Positions 27,112 to 39,225 of a DNA stretch of 64,000 nt are shown here, one piece after another. The first letter of the stretch is position 1; each line of letters begins with the position of its first letter. Under the pieces are notes generated by a model. That model saw only the letters and a program-made list of their open reading frames with translations. It had not been told where the DNA came from and did no database searches. A program made the position numbers and the translations under genes. This stretch comes from Prinia subflava (Eukaryota; Chordata; Aves; Passeriformes; Cisticolidae): contig NC_086248.1 in the NCBI RefSeq assembly GCF_021018805.1, positions 93,773,739 through 93,837,738 of the forward strand, read 5' to 3'.

Positions 27112-27222
27112 ATGGCTTTTTTGCTGGCTGAACTAGCTGAGGGTTCAGGTATGGGCTGTTCTCTGCATCTATTCTGCGCTTGTACTTCTGGCGACCTCCG
27201 CGTACTCGGTCTAGGCGCACGC
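27112..27222 (-). CDS. ESRRG: ESRRG internal exon: DNA-binding-domain C-terminal extension and hinge
   Basis: This 111-bp exon encodes 37 residues of estrogen-related receptor gamma, an orphan nuclear receptor that binds TNAAGGTCA sites and activates oxidative-metabolism genes. The peptide starts [17 protein letters not shown] and ends in QLVQPAKKP. The first part is the C-terminal extension of the zinc-finger domain; its RGGR segment contacts the minor groove 5' of the half-site, and the basic stretch resembles a nuclear localisation signal. The rest is the hinge. Gamma is preferred over beta because the segment [15 protein letters not shown] matches gamma, where beta reads roughly LDSESSPYLSLQIS (recalled, not searched). 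Going by ligand-pocket numbering in the literature, it covers about residues 197-233 of the 458-residue form. The acceptor is ...ccaaatgtag and the donor is CAT/gtgagtac, both canonical. The exon begins with two bases of a split Gly codon and ends with the first base of a split Tyr codon that the next exon completes. Identity is near certain. Confidence 0.97.
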
Positions 27223-30200
27223 CTACATTTGGAAACACAAGCAAACATGTAATTAAATACATTATGAGCGTGCCTTTCAGGTAACAATCTTCTATTTCCT
27301 GCCTTCCGATATTTATATTAAAAGCATGTTTATTTCAAAAGATTAATTTTGGAAAGCATGGGAAATCAGCATTACAAGTATTTGCAAGCAGTTTAGAGTT
27401 CCACGCATGCAAGGCTAAGTATACAACATAATTTCCTGTTCATTTAAAACCATTCATTCATTTTTACATATTATTAAAAACACCTAGCAAGTTTAGTTTC
27501 CATTTGAAAGAGCTTAATCTTAAGTCATCTTTGCCAGAAGCAGAATTTCAAAGCTGTAATAAACACCATGGATATAGAAACATAACACTACGAGCAGAGA
27601 AGCACAGAGAATTGGAACTTTAGAAACAATGAGCTCTGTATAGAGTTTAGATAGTAAAAATCAAATTAAGATAGATTAACATGCCTAGAGGATACAAAGT
27701 AAATATTCCTTGTAAAATAAGAATACGTATGTGGCTAAAAGACAGAAATTGTTTATGAGGATTGGAAAGAAATTGTACAGTTATGCATTTAGATGTCATC
27801 AATGATGAATTAACGTTGGTGTTCTGTGTCCATACTGCTCATTCCTCAGTACAGCATTCTGCTGCTTGGTTTGTATGATATAGAGGAGTTTACCTTCCTG
27901 AAACAAGCTACAACTGCTCTTATTGATAACATGGAACAAGGTGAAAGGGTGCAAAGGCAGTAGGTCTTACAAAACAAGGAAATACTTTTCTTTCTTTCTG
28001 AGTCACCCAGGCAGATTTCCAGACAACCCGGATGAATGTGACTAAAACCAAGTAGTAACACAACACGGAAGTTGAAGAACTTGGCACATATGCAGGACAA
28101 CAGGACAAGTAATACCAAGTGTAAAATTTGTCCCTGATGACACAGATTTAACAACACAAGAACACAAGGCCACATAAAGTATGAGTGAACCCTGTGAGCG
28201 ATGGAAGCGATTAAGTGCAATTCACTTTCTCACTTTTCATTGTGTATTTTAGCTCTCCTTCCTCTATGTATATTTCCTATTGCTATTACTGTGCCCCACT
28301 CTTCTACTTCCCACCCCTCTGGGGGTATTTACACACAAAATACCTCCAGAACTGGCTTCTGGACAGCAGGGGAAGGCACCACCGGAGAAGTTACAGTCCC
28401 TGTGCACAGCAAGAACACAGCACAGAGTTTATGTGCTGCCTCTGAACCTGCACTGGCAGCACAGACTAGTTATCAGGAAACACCTGTCAGTCCTCTTTCC
28501 TTCTCAAAAACCAAAAAAGATTGACTGGGTTTTGGTAAAGGAAAACTGTTTTGCCAACTAAGCAGAAATCCAAGCCAACTATTGTTGGGGTGATACTGGG
28601 GTTTTTTTTTTGCTTATATTTCCTGGGTTACTAACACAGAAAGGAGATGCTTGCTTCAAGAACACAACAAACACTGGCAACTATAATTCAGTGAGTTGTC
28701 TACAACACTGCTTAATAGCTTTTGCTCATCAGGAAAGTGAGTAATGATCACCTCTACTTAACAGTGAAATTTCACCTGGTTTACTGCAGAAGACTGTGTT
28801 CGCCAGTTCATCAAACCCACGAAGTACATTTCTCATTGTATGTCTCCAGTTGCATTTATGGGGATCACACGATTTAAATATTAACACAAATGAGCCACAC
28901 ACCCCAAGAGGTCACTGCATAATTATGAATGGAATCTTATTTATGGTAGTCACCTATGTAACTTTGACTGATCTGTGGTCTAAGCTGTTTGATATTTTTT
29001 TTGCTGATTCAATCAACAGAGCATGCTTAATTTTGTTTCTATTTTTCAAAGTTATACTTAGAAATGCACGAACTACAATACCACTTAAAAATCTGATAGC
29101 TCAAACCTGTCCAGAACTAATGATAACTCACTATTCTTCACACTTGAATCAGGAGTTTGCTTGAGCTATACTTGAAGCAAATGACATCCTGGACAATACA
29201 CTGCCATAAAAACAAACAGCAAAAGACTAAGGCTTGATAGTTGAATATTCAGAAATAGGCAGAGGATTAGAACAAGCCACATGCAATATTGGTGGGATTA
29301 TGAAAAAGACTGCCCAGCATTTGAAGAAAAATAGATAGAAAATGATTTCTGCATAATTCAGATGCCATCCTTCTTTCTGCTTGGGAACAGATTTCATAGT
29401 GATAAAAGATGGATAGCATCAGACAGAAGTATGTTTAATCAAAAAGTAATGGAACTGAAGCTTAAATTAAAATAATATAAATCTATCAAGATGAACATTT
29501 TTTTTACCTCCTTTGCATTAGATGAGCTACACATTCAAGCCATTCACATATTCCATGGAGGGAAATACAGAAAAATGTCACAATAGCAAAATTTTACTTA
29601 GATCTATGCCCTCACCTAATATACATTGCTGTATCTGTAAATAAAGCTTTCCTTTAAAAACCTCAACTTCTAGATAACTGGGGAAGAAGTGTATTGCACA
29701 GTTTTGAATTATCTAAGTCTATAATAGAACTCAAATTTTAATGTGAAAATAGATTTGATAACAACAAAAGACTACAAATAAGAGCTTTATAACCCTTCCA
29801 ATAAAGCTGACACAGTTTACCATCATGTTGGCTCCTAATATTTCTTTTATGTGTAAGATACCCTATATCTGTAAGGAAGCAGAAACTTTGGACTTAATTT
29901 CTGACAATCTAACACACCTAAATGATATTTGACTTCCCAAGGGTCTTTACAGAAGCAAACACAGTGCAAGACACTGCTTAACAAGCTATACCCATCTGAC
30001 ATTCCATAAAAACCTTGGAGTTTGGCAGGTAGCATCTGTAATCCAGAGGTTTCAGGAGTATATGCATGCATATTCCTCTCTAAATCCTATAGCTTGTATA
30101 AGGGAATTCATTACATAAAGGCTTATTTATCAAGACAATAGCTCTCAAGACAGTAGCAACTAATGCCTCCTTTGTTAGAATAACAAAGAGAAGAAATAAA

Positions 30201-31729
30201 AATAATTTTGTCCACAAAAATTCCTCATTTGGGGCAGGAGGTGCTTTACATCAGTCACAGATGTAACTGTTTAAATTCCACACAGTCTGTATTCAGATTA
30301 TTAAGGAGGATATTGTGACATCTCGAGAAATTAAGAAGACCTCTGCTTCAGCTCTGCTGTGCATTGTGGCTTCACAAAATCTTCAGCATCTCAGTTCACC
30401 CACCCAATCAGTCCTCAGCCATGAAGGGAAAAGAAAGATACCCACTCCACCCATAAAAAATCATGCAATATCTCCCAAAGAACTGCACTGTACGTATTAT
30501 AATCACAGTTCTTCAGGGTCAAAACATCCATTTGTGCTGCTGAACACAGCTCCACCGCAGACAAGGAAGCTGATTCTTCCCATTTCCTAGTGCTCATTTG
30601 AACAGCCTTCAACAGAGAAACAGCACCAAGAGCCCTAATGGGAAAAACAGGGATGACCACAGGGTAGAAACAGGAATAACAGGCTTGCCACCAGTTAAGA
30701 GAGCAGTTACTTTCAATGCTAAAGTGCAACTTTACCTCTCAGGACAAGCACAACTCATGAAATAATTTGTTCAGGAGTTATGGGTAGTCAAAGATTTAGA
30801 CACAAATCTCAGAAGATGAGGGTTGGGGTGTAGAGCTGTAACATAGGGAGAGATGGAAACTCTGTAAATCAATACAACAGCTACCTTTTAAAACAAAGCA
30901 TATCATGTACTGATACAACGTAAGAAATTCTCCAGCTATTCTTGAGGGAATATATGCTTTTATATAGTCTCTATACAAGCTTCTACAAAAAAAAGTTTAC
31001 CTCCTGTTCTTTACATAATCTTTGCATGATTTCTATCAAATGCTACACAACACACAACAAAATCACACTGGGCACTTACTCTACACTAAATGTGTCCACA
31101 CAGCTTTGCACAGAAACTGAAGGCCAGAGCAGAGGTGCCACATGACCTACCCACCAGGTTATTAAATCCAAACAACACAGGCAAACCTGAACTAATTTTC
31201 TCTGTATTTCCTCATCTGTTTCTCCCCTGCCAATAAATGTAAATTATTATTCCTATTCTGTGGTCCTTTTCTCACACTGCCTTGAAGACCTCATGCAGGA
31301 TAGATACTCACTGTGATGATGCTACAAAAGCAAAAGGATTGCCCATACTGCAATATATTATTGATTTTGCAATTCAGGTCCCCAGTATGAAAATACTATT
31401 TAACCATGTAATCTCATTTTCCATACAGATCCAAGCCATATTAAAATTGTATTATTTATTCCTTTTATCATCCACCACTGTTTGCTCCTTTATCATCCAT
31501 CTCTATTCTTCTTCTCCATCCCCTCCTTCTTACTTTGGCTACAAGCTTCCAGTTTCATTTGTTCACTTGACCCATAAATGTTCTTGTCCTTTCCACAGAG
31601 CTCTAGACCCACAACAAATTCTCAAGCTACATTGGAAGGCAGTCCAATCCTTCAAATCAAGTCCTACCAACATCAGGACTGCCTGTAAGAAATTGTTCAC
31701 TACCTTTAACTGGGCAGCTTTTTATTTTG

Positions 31730-31744
31730 AAAAAAAAAAAAAAA
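31730..31744. repeat. Poly(A) run of 15
   Basis: This is a short homopolymer run following ttttattttg. No associated element was recognised. Confidence 0.85.
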
Positions 31745-33544
31745 GTAATTTACTTAGTAAACAACAGGTTTGAAATCAGACTCAAATGTGGACTTTTGAC
31801 TTCCTTCAGGAATTTCATATTCTGCTCCCTTCCTATTCCCCCTACATAATAGTCTCATGGCAAGTCCCACCTCTAACACAGCATTTGGTATGTATGAAAA
31901 ATATTCCTGTCTCATTTCTGAGATATGTAACTGGCTAACATTCCATTTTCTACAGATGTCTGCAAGATTCCCATCACTGTCGTCAACAATGAGACAGGTA
32001 AAAATGAATACCCACATAACTGTATCTTGCCAAGCTCTAGAGGAATATCAGTAGCAGAGGTAAAAAAACTCAGATTAACAGCAAAACTGGAAAGTGCAGA
32101 AACAATTTTAATGGCAGGTTCCAGTGTGGTTCTCCTTTGGGACGTCCTGATAGTGTTCCAGTTCACTTGAATACTGTGATTATTTCTAAGATTGCTGAGT
32201 AAACTTCAGTGAATATTATAAACTCTGGTTTGCTTTTATTTACATAAACCAGAAAAACTAGTTGATTTTTGCACTATGAACACAGACAGGATGTATTGAG
32301 ATTTAAGAATGCACTCTAATCTAGATACTCTTTAGAGACTTTAGTAATCTCTGTAATTTGGGGTTAGAGTCCAGTAAATTAACCCTGCAGTCTGAAAGAT
32401 CTACAATGGAAAAAATACTTCAAACCATGAAAGACCTCTCTCAATACAGTAGAAACAGGCAGAAGAAATAAGGTAATATGAGCTATCTTTTTTTCTGGAT
32501 CTGCATACTTGTTTTTTGTGTTGAATTACAAGAATGCCAAAGAGCTTCTGCTATCAGTTTACAAAGTATTTGGATAATACCTTATGCAGGTAAAAACCCA
32601 GCTAGAGATGTAAAAGATGTGTCTACTAGGCAGATAATATTTTGAAAACAGAGTCCTAATTCATCAAAGAAGATATAAGCTATGACTCACATCAAAGTTG
32701 TCCTGATCTATGGTTGAATTAACAATTACCAGGGAAGGCTTAAGTGTTTTGTCTTCCTATAGCTATCTCCACAATTAAACACATTATTTAGAGTAGCACA
32801 GGAAGTCTAAAAATCATCCTCCTACTTTACATTCATTTAGTACCAAAAAGTATCTGTTAATGTGGGATAAAATTGGCTGTTCTCAAAAGGTGCCTATAAA
32901 ACAATTAATTCATGAAGTGACTCATATAGTTGACTGAAAACCAAACAGTTCTTATTGCTTTAGTATCTAACTTGATCTGTGACTAGAAGTTGTTTAATTT
33001 ATCTCTTCCTCTGCAACAATTTGCGAAAAACAGTTTATTATTTAAAAAACCTAAATAATCAGGCTAATTAAAATACTTAGTGAATTGTTCCAGGTTGAAC
33101 AATCAAAAGAAAAAAATTCTGCTTTTGCAAAGGAAGTGCTTCAAACCAATACTTCAGATTTTATTTATGTTTAACAGTAAACAAAGCTGCTAGGCAACCA
33201 GATGTAAGCAGTGTTTTGGAAATTTAATTTTTGTCCTGGGAGGAGGGGATGAGACAGCTGGATTTTTGCAAAGGAACTTTGATAAACACATCTCTTAGGT
33301 TAAAGCCCAGCGGTTTGTTTTTTTTGAGTTTGACAAAAGAACTGATAAATGCATTACTTACACAGCTCAGTACTCAAACTCTCTTGAAAGGAACATTAAC
33401 TTTGCATGAACTAATCATCTACATGCTGAAATTTTGTGCACTGTCATTTATGCATTAAACCACAGAAGAACGTGAATAAAAATCCCCTTAGTTTTCCCAT
33501 GTAAATGAGACTTTGTGTAAATAAATTCTATTATTTCTTAGCCC

Positions 33545-33800
33545 AAGTGATTTCCCTTGAAGAATGGTCCATAAACAAAGATGTTCACATGACGAAAATG
33601 TGGCATAAAATGTTTAAGAATCTTATTGTTCCTTTACATTTTTAAATGGCTCCATATGCATCCTAATCTGTGACACTCACAAATACAAATTAGGTCACAC
33701 GCAACAGGTGACAAGTTTTAATTGAATGTCTTCTGTCTGCAATTCTGACAAAAGGTGAATGGAAATAAATGAGTCTGGCAAGACAGCCCTGAGCCTTACA
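33545..33800. promoter_or_regulatory. Candidate conserved element with forkhead and nuclear-receptor motifs
   Basis: A forkhead-type core (ccataaacaaag) lies near 33570, and a nuclear-receptor half-site AGGTCA followed by cacgcaa and an E-box-like CAGGTG lies near 33690-33710. The tract ttttaattgaatg follows. The block is free of simple repeats and retains CpGs (gacgaaa, cacgcaa). It is a plausible enhancer in the ESRRG intron. Confidence 0.38.
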
Positions 33801-33895
33801 ATACCCAATACCTCATTATTTTTAAACAGCTATCTATAAACTGATGCTGACAAGCCTTGAACCTTTTATTTCTGTTCAAGAAGAGGTGAATGTGC

Positions 33896-33931
33896 AGGAA
33901 GAAAGAAGAAAAGAAAAAAAGAAAAGAAAAA
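33896..33931. repeat. Purine-only tract
   Basis: This is a 36-nt run of A and G only, built of gaaa/gaaaa units, with no interruption by pyrimidines. Confidence 0.85.
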
Positions 33932-34609
33932 CATGACAGCTACACTGTTGCATTAAACATGCAACACCCATTATCCAGTGATTAGCTCTCAAATATTACA
34001 AAAGAATATCTTTTACACTTCATGTAAGAACTTAGAAAAAAATCTGTCTCTTTTTTGGAAGAGATACACTTTTTGCACTGCATTGCTAGTGCTTAAATTT
34101 GATCTTTTCTGAGTTTTAAACGACCAGGTTTTCAATGGAACTATGCTAGACTCAGGACGATTTTAAAAGACACTGAAATTAGGCAAATAAACACAGGTTA
34201 TACAGCTTCCACTTATTTTCCTTCCCTTTCCAAAGTGAGGAAGAGCCCGTGTAACTGCAAAATGTGCATATTTGTAAACTGCAAAGGAAAAGGAATGCAG
34301 AACTAAGGCTGAATATATATATAAAGCCCTGGTGTTTCTGAAATGAAGCAGTTACCATTACATAATACTTCGCTCCCCATCACCTGGATTACTAATATAC
34401 TAATTACTAGGAAGCAGTGTAAAATACTGCAACAGCTTCTATGAATAACACAGAAAATACTGTTGCTAATTGCACCATTAAATTTCGTGTCAATGTGCTT
34501 ATATATCATAACCATACTATATGAGAGTATATGCCTTATTTTTTTAATTATGCATACAATGTCCTGGGACAAGGTGTAAGAATAAATAAAGGCCATCTAT
34601 CACTAACTA

Positions 34610-34790
34610 AATACCACAGTTCTAACCTTAATTTATTTAAATATAATTACAGAAGATGCTATCGTGTTTCAGAGTTCAAATTACAACCAATTTAATGAAG
34701 TGGAGCTTGCTGGGCTGTAAAGTCATTACTGCATCAATACACTTGTAACCATTACTTTAAAGGTTGACAAGCCCAGACTGGGAAAGGCAG
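34610..34790. promoter_or_regulatory. Possible conserved non-coding element
   Basis: This short block has AT-rich homeodomain-like motifs (accttaatttattt, tataattaca), one CpG (atcgtg) and a run of balanced sequence through caaccaatttaatgaagtgg. It is weaker than the other candidates and is listed because it contrasts with the repetitive flanks. Confidence 0.25.
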
Positions 34791-34876
34791 CTTGGCTGAT
34801 GATCCAAGGAGAGGGCACAGAACATCAGGAGACAGAAAGGTCAAAAAGTAAGTTTGAGTAAGGCCATGCTTATGCC

Positions 34877-34885
34877 TGAAGGTCA
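34877..34885 (+). promoter_or_regulatory. ERR-response-element match (TNAAGGTCA)
   Basis: TGAAGGTCA fits the extended half-site bound by ERR family monomers. With eight fixed positions, about two matches are expected by chance in a window of this size on both strands, so a single match means little. Confidence 0.2.
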
Positions 34886-36231
34886 AAAGCAGGCCTTTTT
34901 CTAGATCACATCACTAGGGCTTATAAAGAATTCAAGAGCTATGCTGGTGACAACTCTAATAGAAAAGAAGTCTAACTGAAGTTCTGGACCATTTGCTGGC
35001 AACTCTCAAGAGAGAAGGGAAGATTGAAATGAAATGCATTACAATAATCAGACTGTGAAGTACCAGCAGCATGAACAAGATCTCAATACCCTTTTCAGAT
35101 ACAATAATGTGCAGTCCTCACCATATTTCAGTTAGTGACTTGGAGGATGTGGGATTCTGGAATTAATCTGTGATCCAGAAATCACAGGGAAGTTCTTAAT
35201 AGTGTGAATTGAAACAGTTACACAAAACAACATCAGTTCTACTGGGACCAAGAGATATCCCGCTTAGAATTTGGATTTGTACCTACAGGAAGTGATTTCA
35301 TTCTGCTGGAACAGAACCAGAGAAAACTAAAGGATGGCTCATTCTACTGGAGATTTAAAACAGATGTAAAATTCAATGAAACATTAAGATTTTTACCCTA
35401 ACAAATATGATCCCTATCTTTGGGTATTTTTCTGTTTTATCAGCCTTTTTTTGGCCCCTAAGGGACAAAATCTTCTTTGTCTTTCTCAAGGAGCAGCCAT
35501 TCTGTGATGCCCTGTACAAGTGTAAGACAGGCAAAATTTACTTTCCAAACTGCACTCACCTGGCAAATTAACTGAGACATACCTTTACAGCTAGGATGGC
35601 TTTATAATGCCACTTGGGCCTAAACTGGCCTCAGTGCAAATATATATTTTTCTCACATAATTCTGGATTTCTCCAAGGCTTATTCATGAAAACATAATTT
35701 TGACATAATCTTTTCTCTCAGTACACCCATAACAACCCTATCTCTGCCATCTTTCTCATATTTATGTGTTAAATAATTATGAGCTGTATTTCTTTTGGTG
35801 CAACACTGTGTAATTCTTCCAAGCTTTTTCTTTATTCTTTTAAAGAGTAACAATGATTTGTGGAACTGCATCCATTTCAGACTTGATTCTTCTAGCTTCC
35901 TCAAAAGCTACAGCAGAATTCTGAACTTCTCTCTGTCTTCTGCATGCTATTTTATGGTTCTACAGGATCTAGAGCAGTGGGCACAACGAAGAAAAGCCCA
36001 AGAACCTCGTCTCAGCTTCTGTTTGCAGCTAACAGATTTTTAGGGGCATTATTTATGTCTTACCATGATTTGTGAGTGTGAGTTTTTCAGTATACTTTAT
36101 CAATTTGACTTACATGCAAGACTGCAATGGGAACACTAGGAACACTTCCTAAATGGAAATGTAAAATATCTGAAGTAATTTAATGAGTACATACACCGGT
36201 CTGATGCTAAAAAAGGGGTACTTTTAAACCT

Positions 36232-36245
36232 ACACACACACACAC
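36232..36245. repeat. Short (AC)n microsatellite
   Basis: This is a 14-nt perfect AC dinucleotide run. Confidence 0.85.
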
Positions 36246-38589
36246 TTTATGTGAAAATATGGGTTTGACTTGGAAAACAGTGGCAGATATTCTCACTTTT
36301 TGGCTTTCTGCAGCCATAATATGAGCATTTTACCTTCTGTATTGTTATTCTGCTGGCACATGTTTTCCAGGACGAGATAGGAGTTACACAGCAGGGTTTC
36401 ATTTGGAGTCCCAGAGTAATCTTGCAGTACAACTACAGGATAATTCTAACCTCAAGAAAAAAGATTTTATATTACTAGTTTCAGATGTCTTTGGCAAATG
36501 ACAGGGCTTTTCTGTACTTTGCACTTCCTGTCCATATACTGCAACTTTCTGTTTCTTACAGTTCTCTCAGCTGCAAGAGTAAAGTTCAATAGTGGCTTAT
36601 AGGGGTGTACAGTTCAGATGGGCATGTTTTATGACTGTCAGGTATCTGAAATTCCTGGTTTCTGCTTCCTTTCTGATTTGTCTGAGCAGTTGCTTATTTT
36701 AAAAATACAGTCTGTTATTTAGGTAGGGGGGAAGCCAATGATCTGGGTTAATATGTTCGGACTGGAAGACACTGACATAGCACATCACAGCACCTTCTTG
36801 TTCAGTGTTGCTTCTGCCTGAAAATCTTAATGTGGATAAAAAAAGGTAAGTTTTTTGTTTCATTATTTGCAGTTAAAGTGATGACTGTTCAACGACCAAA
36901 ACTTCAAAATGTAGTGGCTAGAGGGGCATCAAATTGAGACATAACAGAGAATTACGTAAAATGTCAATGTGGTGGAATTGTTTCCTATTAGTATTGTAGC
37001 ATTCCTTTTAAAGATGGAAACAAAAAAAGGAGAGCTCTCCTTTGCCTGTGTTATGGTTTCTGGAGGTGGCAGGTAAAAACATTTCAAATGGCCTTGCCAG
37101 GAAGGGATTTTACAAATGGCCTTTAATGGAGGACCATGATCCCATCCATGGTAGAAACATTTGCCCCAGCATTTCCCAGAGTACTGAAACTATGCCTTTT
37201 CCTTTGTTTGTACATAACATTTCCCCTGTTCTTCCATGAATACTACTATCAAAGCACTGTGCATACATGAGAACCAGAAAGTGAAACTGAGCAGAAAAGC
37301 ACCAAAATTAATTGATCAAGTTCTGATGCTAAGGTTAAGTGAGGAGCAAAATAGGGAATATTTTTTTTAATGTATTCAATTTTACCAGAGAAGGCTTCAG
37401 TCATTCAACTCAATTATATGGGTAGATATATAAAGTATATAAAACTATCAGATGTGGTGGAATGTGACAAAATTAAAAGATGCATACTATTTTGTTAATC
37501 TTCTAACATTCACTTCTTTTCCCTTAACACAAGAAGGACTGAGATATTGCTGTATATACATATATACAAAAATATTAAGATAATATCTGGTGATATCAGC
37601 TAAAGTGTGAAAAGACAAGACCAAGTTTTTTACGATTCCTATAACAAGTGTATATGATTGTGTTTCTTCTTTATAAAGCAATGGAAAAGAAAATGACACA
37701 CAAGGAGTTAACAAAGTTCTGCAGCCACAAAAGGAAAAAAACCAACAACTATTTCTTCACTTTGAATTTTAAATGTTCTCCCAAAGATGCTCAGCACTTC
37801 ATTCATGCCCTGAGTGTGAGTGATTTATACCTTAGCTCACACACCCTGCCAGCCTCACCACCTGACATTCTGCCTGACTGCTGGAGTGACAGCTTCCCCT
37901 GCCTCTGGCCCCTGAGCCTCGTCTCCAGGTACTACTTGAGCAATTAATGGAAGGTTTATTAGGGATACCACTTCCCTGACACTGCTGCCAGAAGCTTTCC
38001 ATGCAGAGGCGTGTTGGTTAGCCAGCACATCGACAGCTCCTCCTGGCTAGCAAAGGAATGGATCAGAGCCTACGCAGAAAGCCCCAGCTGAAAAACCTAA
38101 CTGCAGATGTGCTCAGCATTTCCCAGACTTTTTGACTGCCTCTCATCTTACAAACAAATAATAGTATGAGGTAAATTGATTTCACTTCAATAAAACACAA
38201 TGCATTTTTAAACAATTAGACGATACAGACTTAATATTATAAAGTGCCCCTGCTCTAAAACAGAAAGAGTGAAAATTTTCTTCTAATCTCATAGGTAACA
38301 CCAGGCCTTTGGGAAATGGGTTAATAAATTCTAGTTTTCTAAACCAGGCAGACTAATTTACTGTAAACTTCCCCCATTACACTTTTAGTAGATGTCTATC
38401 AAATTGCTTATGAGAACAAATTTATGGAAAATATCCAAGAGTAATGCCTTGTTCTTATTCAAATACATGAATATGTATGTAATTTTAGCCCGCTTAAATT
38501 AACAAAACAAAACAAAAAGAAAGAGAAAAAAGGTCAACAATCTTTGTCACAAGAATTATTCTTTTACAGAAGAAACAATTCCTCCCTGT

Positions 38590-38860
38590 TAAAAATGCCT
38601 TTATATAAAAGATGCTTGTCTGAGGAGAATATTTTTCTTTAAACTGTAATGGCAACTGATATGAAGGAAACCTGTACAGTGTACAAGGGTATGTTAATAC
38701 AAGTAATTGGGCGACATAATTACATGAGCATTATTTAAAAGAGGAAATAAAGCATAAAATTTCCTCATAAATTATTTTTACATAGAATTTTAACAGATGC
38801 AGAATTTCAAAAAACATAATTAAAATAGTTCTAAGTCAATAATTCCTGACAAGCAAGTCT
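38590..38860. promoter_or_regulatory. Possible conserved AT-rich element
   Basis: The segment contains aattgggcgacataattacatgag and several ATTA/TAAT cores (cataattac, aaacataatt, ataattcc) with one retained CpG. The AT-rich, homeodomain-dense look is seen in many developmental enhancers, but AT-rich intron background can mimic it. Confidence 0.25.
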
Positions 38861-39204
38861 ATTTAAATTGATACATGCCTAACCTCCTTCTGAATGCAGA
38901 TGTCAATGGGAATACTCAACATGAGCAATACTAAACACACACATTTGGTTTTGCTAGAGGCCATGAAAAGAGTATTTACCAAACAGGAGACCAAGGTCTT
39001 CTCACTCAATGCATTGCAAATCTATTATAGCTCTACTGAAGTCTGCACATCTCTCCAAAGCTACTTCTAAGGGTGAGAAGAGCAAAGAGTTTACTTTCAT
39101 TGACTTTGTATTTTTTTTCAAAATACAAGTGTGTTCTTTTCAAAGTTTTCTGCTTTATGTTCCAGAGTTCTCTTCCTTCCATTAAAACACATAGATTGGA
39201 CTCG

Positions 39205-39225
39205 TTCTTTCTTTCTTTCTTTTTT
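39205..39225. repeat. Short (TTTC)n microsatellite
   Basis: Four TTCT-type tetranucleotide units are followed by a T run. Confidence 0.8.

Noticed and set aside
31282..31773. 163-codon open frame on the plus strand
   Set aside because: Composition is that of AT-rich intron, no domain or family is recognisable, it ends in a poly(A)-encoded lysine run, and it lies antisense in an ESRRG intron. Chance open frame.
37795..37815. cacttcattcatgccc resembling the reverse complement of the second zinc-finger exon end (FMKCL)
   Set aside because: Frame and neighbouring residues do not fit the conserved ERR zinc-finger peptide, and there is no matching splice donor. Not the missing exon.
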